Source: CAVQJU01 sp963754955
GTDB taxonomy: Bacteria; Acidobacteriota; Vicinamibacteria; Vicinamibacterales; CAVVIG01
DNA: 64,000 nucleotides
Direction of reading: 5' to 3'
Assembly: GCA_963754955.1 (NCBI GenBank)
Contig: CAVWHY010000005.1
Span: 310,001-374,000 of the forward strand
The notes under the pieces were generated by a model. That model ran no database searches. It was not told the DNA's origin and saw nothing but the letters and a program-made list of their open reading frames with translations. This document shows, one piece after another, positions 63,649-64,000 of the stretch (within the stretch, counting starts at the first letter, position 1; every line of letters starts with the position of its first letter). Made by a program: the position numbers and the translations under genes.

Positions 63649-64000
63649 GCGCTCACGACGTACGCGCCGCGCGTGGAAATCGACGAGACGTAGGTCTGCG
63701 ACGACACGCCGGTTTCCCGCTGCACGGCAGCGGTCATGGCGGCGGCCACGCGCTCGGCGATGGCGCGGTCGCGGCACAGCGCGAAGATCGACGGTCCCGA
63801 CCCCGACAGGCTGCTGCCCAGCGCGCCGGCATCGGCCGCCGCGCGCTTGATGGCGGCCAGGCCCGGCACGAGCGACGCGCGGCGCGGTTCGGCAATGGAG
63901 TCCTCGAGCGAGCGGGAGATCAGGCCGAAGTCGCTGACGTGCAGCCCGTGCACCAGCGCACCGAGGTTCGCCCACTGCCGCACCGCGTCCGCGAGCGGAA
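63645..64000 (-). CDS. thrB: Homoserine kinase, C-terminal part
   Basis: The window ends inside this gene; about 118 C-terminal residues are visible. ALVHGLHVSDFGLISRSLED and LVPGLAAIKRAAADAGALGS lead into the GHMP kinase C-terminal motif SSLSGSGPSIFALCRD. The position directly upstream of thrC with a 4-base ATGA overlap is the classic threonine operon arrangement. It phosphorylates homoserine, feeding threonine synthase. The N-terminus lies beyond the right edge. Confidence 0.92.
   Translation of the reverse strand, partial: PLADAVRQWANLGALVHGLHVSDFGLISRSLEDSIAEPRRASLVPGLAAIKRAAADAGALGSSLSGSGPSIFALCRDRAIAERVAAAMTAAVQRETGVSSQTYVSSISTRGAYVVSA

Overview
The window looks like a piece of a GC-rich Acidobacteriota chromosome, probably a soil lineage close to Vicinamibacteria and probably a metagenome assembly. 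The support is a von Willebrand domain protein of the acidobacterial VWFA-related type (34317-35246), two large Oar-like TonB-dependent receptors with carboxypeptidase-regulatory N-termini, many secreted PQQ dehydrogenases and cytochromes, and an ECF sigma factor coupled to a Ser/Thr kinase. No rRNA, tRNA, CRISPR array, prophage or transposase was seen.

About half of the genes carry one or more frame breaks, usually a single indel in a GC-rich run with strong homology continuing in the next frame. This includes housekeeping genes such as thrC and addA. I read most of these as sequence errors rather than gene death, and give each gene its full reconstructed span.

Layout. 1-3700: a gene fragment, an MFS transporter, a dienelactone-hydrolase-like protein, a Tat-exported protein and a broken hypothetical gene. 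3770-11162: an aromatic-acid module with a divergent centre. Leftward are a LigM-like tetrahydrofolate-dependent O-demethylase, two cupins and a sulfite-oxidase-type molybdoenzyme. Rightward are a fumarylacetoacetase-family hydrolase, gentisate 1,2-dioxygenase and a PQQ dehydrogenase. 11187-25713: periplasmic redox genes, including two fusions of a c-type heme domain with a copper type II monooxygenase, a second PQQ dehydrogenase, a YncE-like propeller, a small cytochrome, and several acidobacterial secreted proteins. 25752-39077: the two TonB receptors flank a second FAH-family enzyme, a SnoaL-like protein, a gamma-resorcylate-decarboxylase-like amidohydrolase, citramalate synthase, an Fe/2-oxoglutarate dioxygenase, the VWFA protein and an NAD(P)-binding protein. 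39196-47957: a leftward operon of acyl carrier protein, acyl-AMP ligase, addB and addA. 47982-64000: TraB/GumN protein, M28 peptidase, amine oxidase, CoA-binding protein, PepF, pseudouridine synthase, lipoprotein, MFS exporter, aldo/keto reductase, quinone oxidoreductase, kinase plus sigma factor, outer-membrane protein, and thrB-thrC.

The most unusual signal is non-coding. Short tandem repeats, mostly exact 7-base units of unrelated sequence, fill gaps between co-directional genes and end at or within about 20 bases of the next start codon. Related arrays sit inside the coding sequences of both addA and addB, where they encode amino-acid repeats. A second class of palindromes (GTAGTG or GTAGCG arms) sits at gene ends and often supplies the stop codon.
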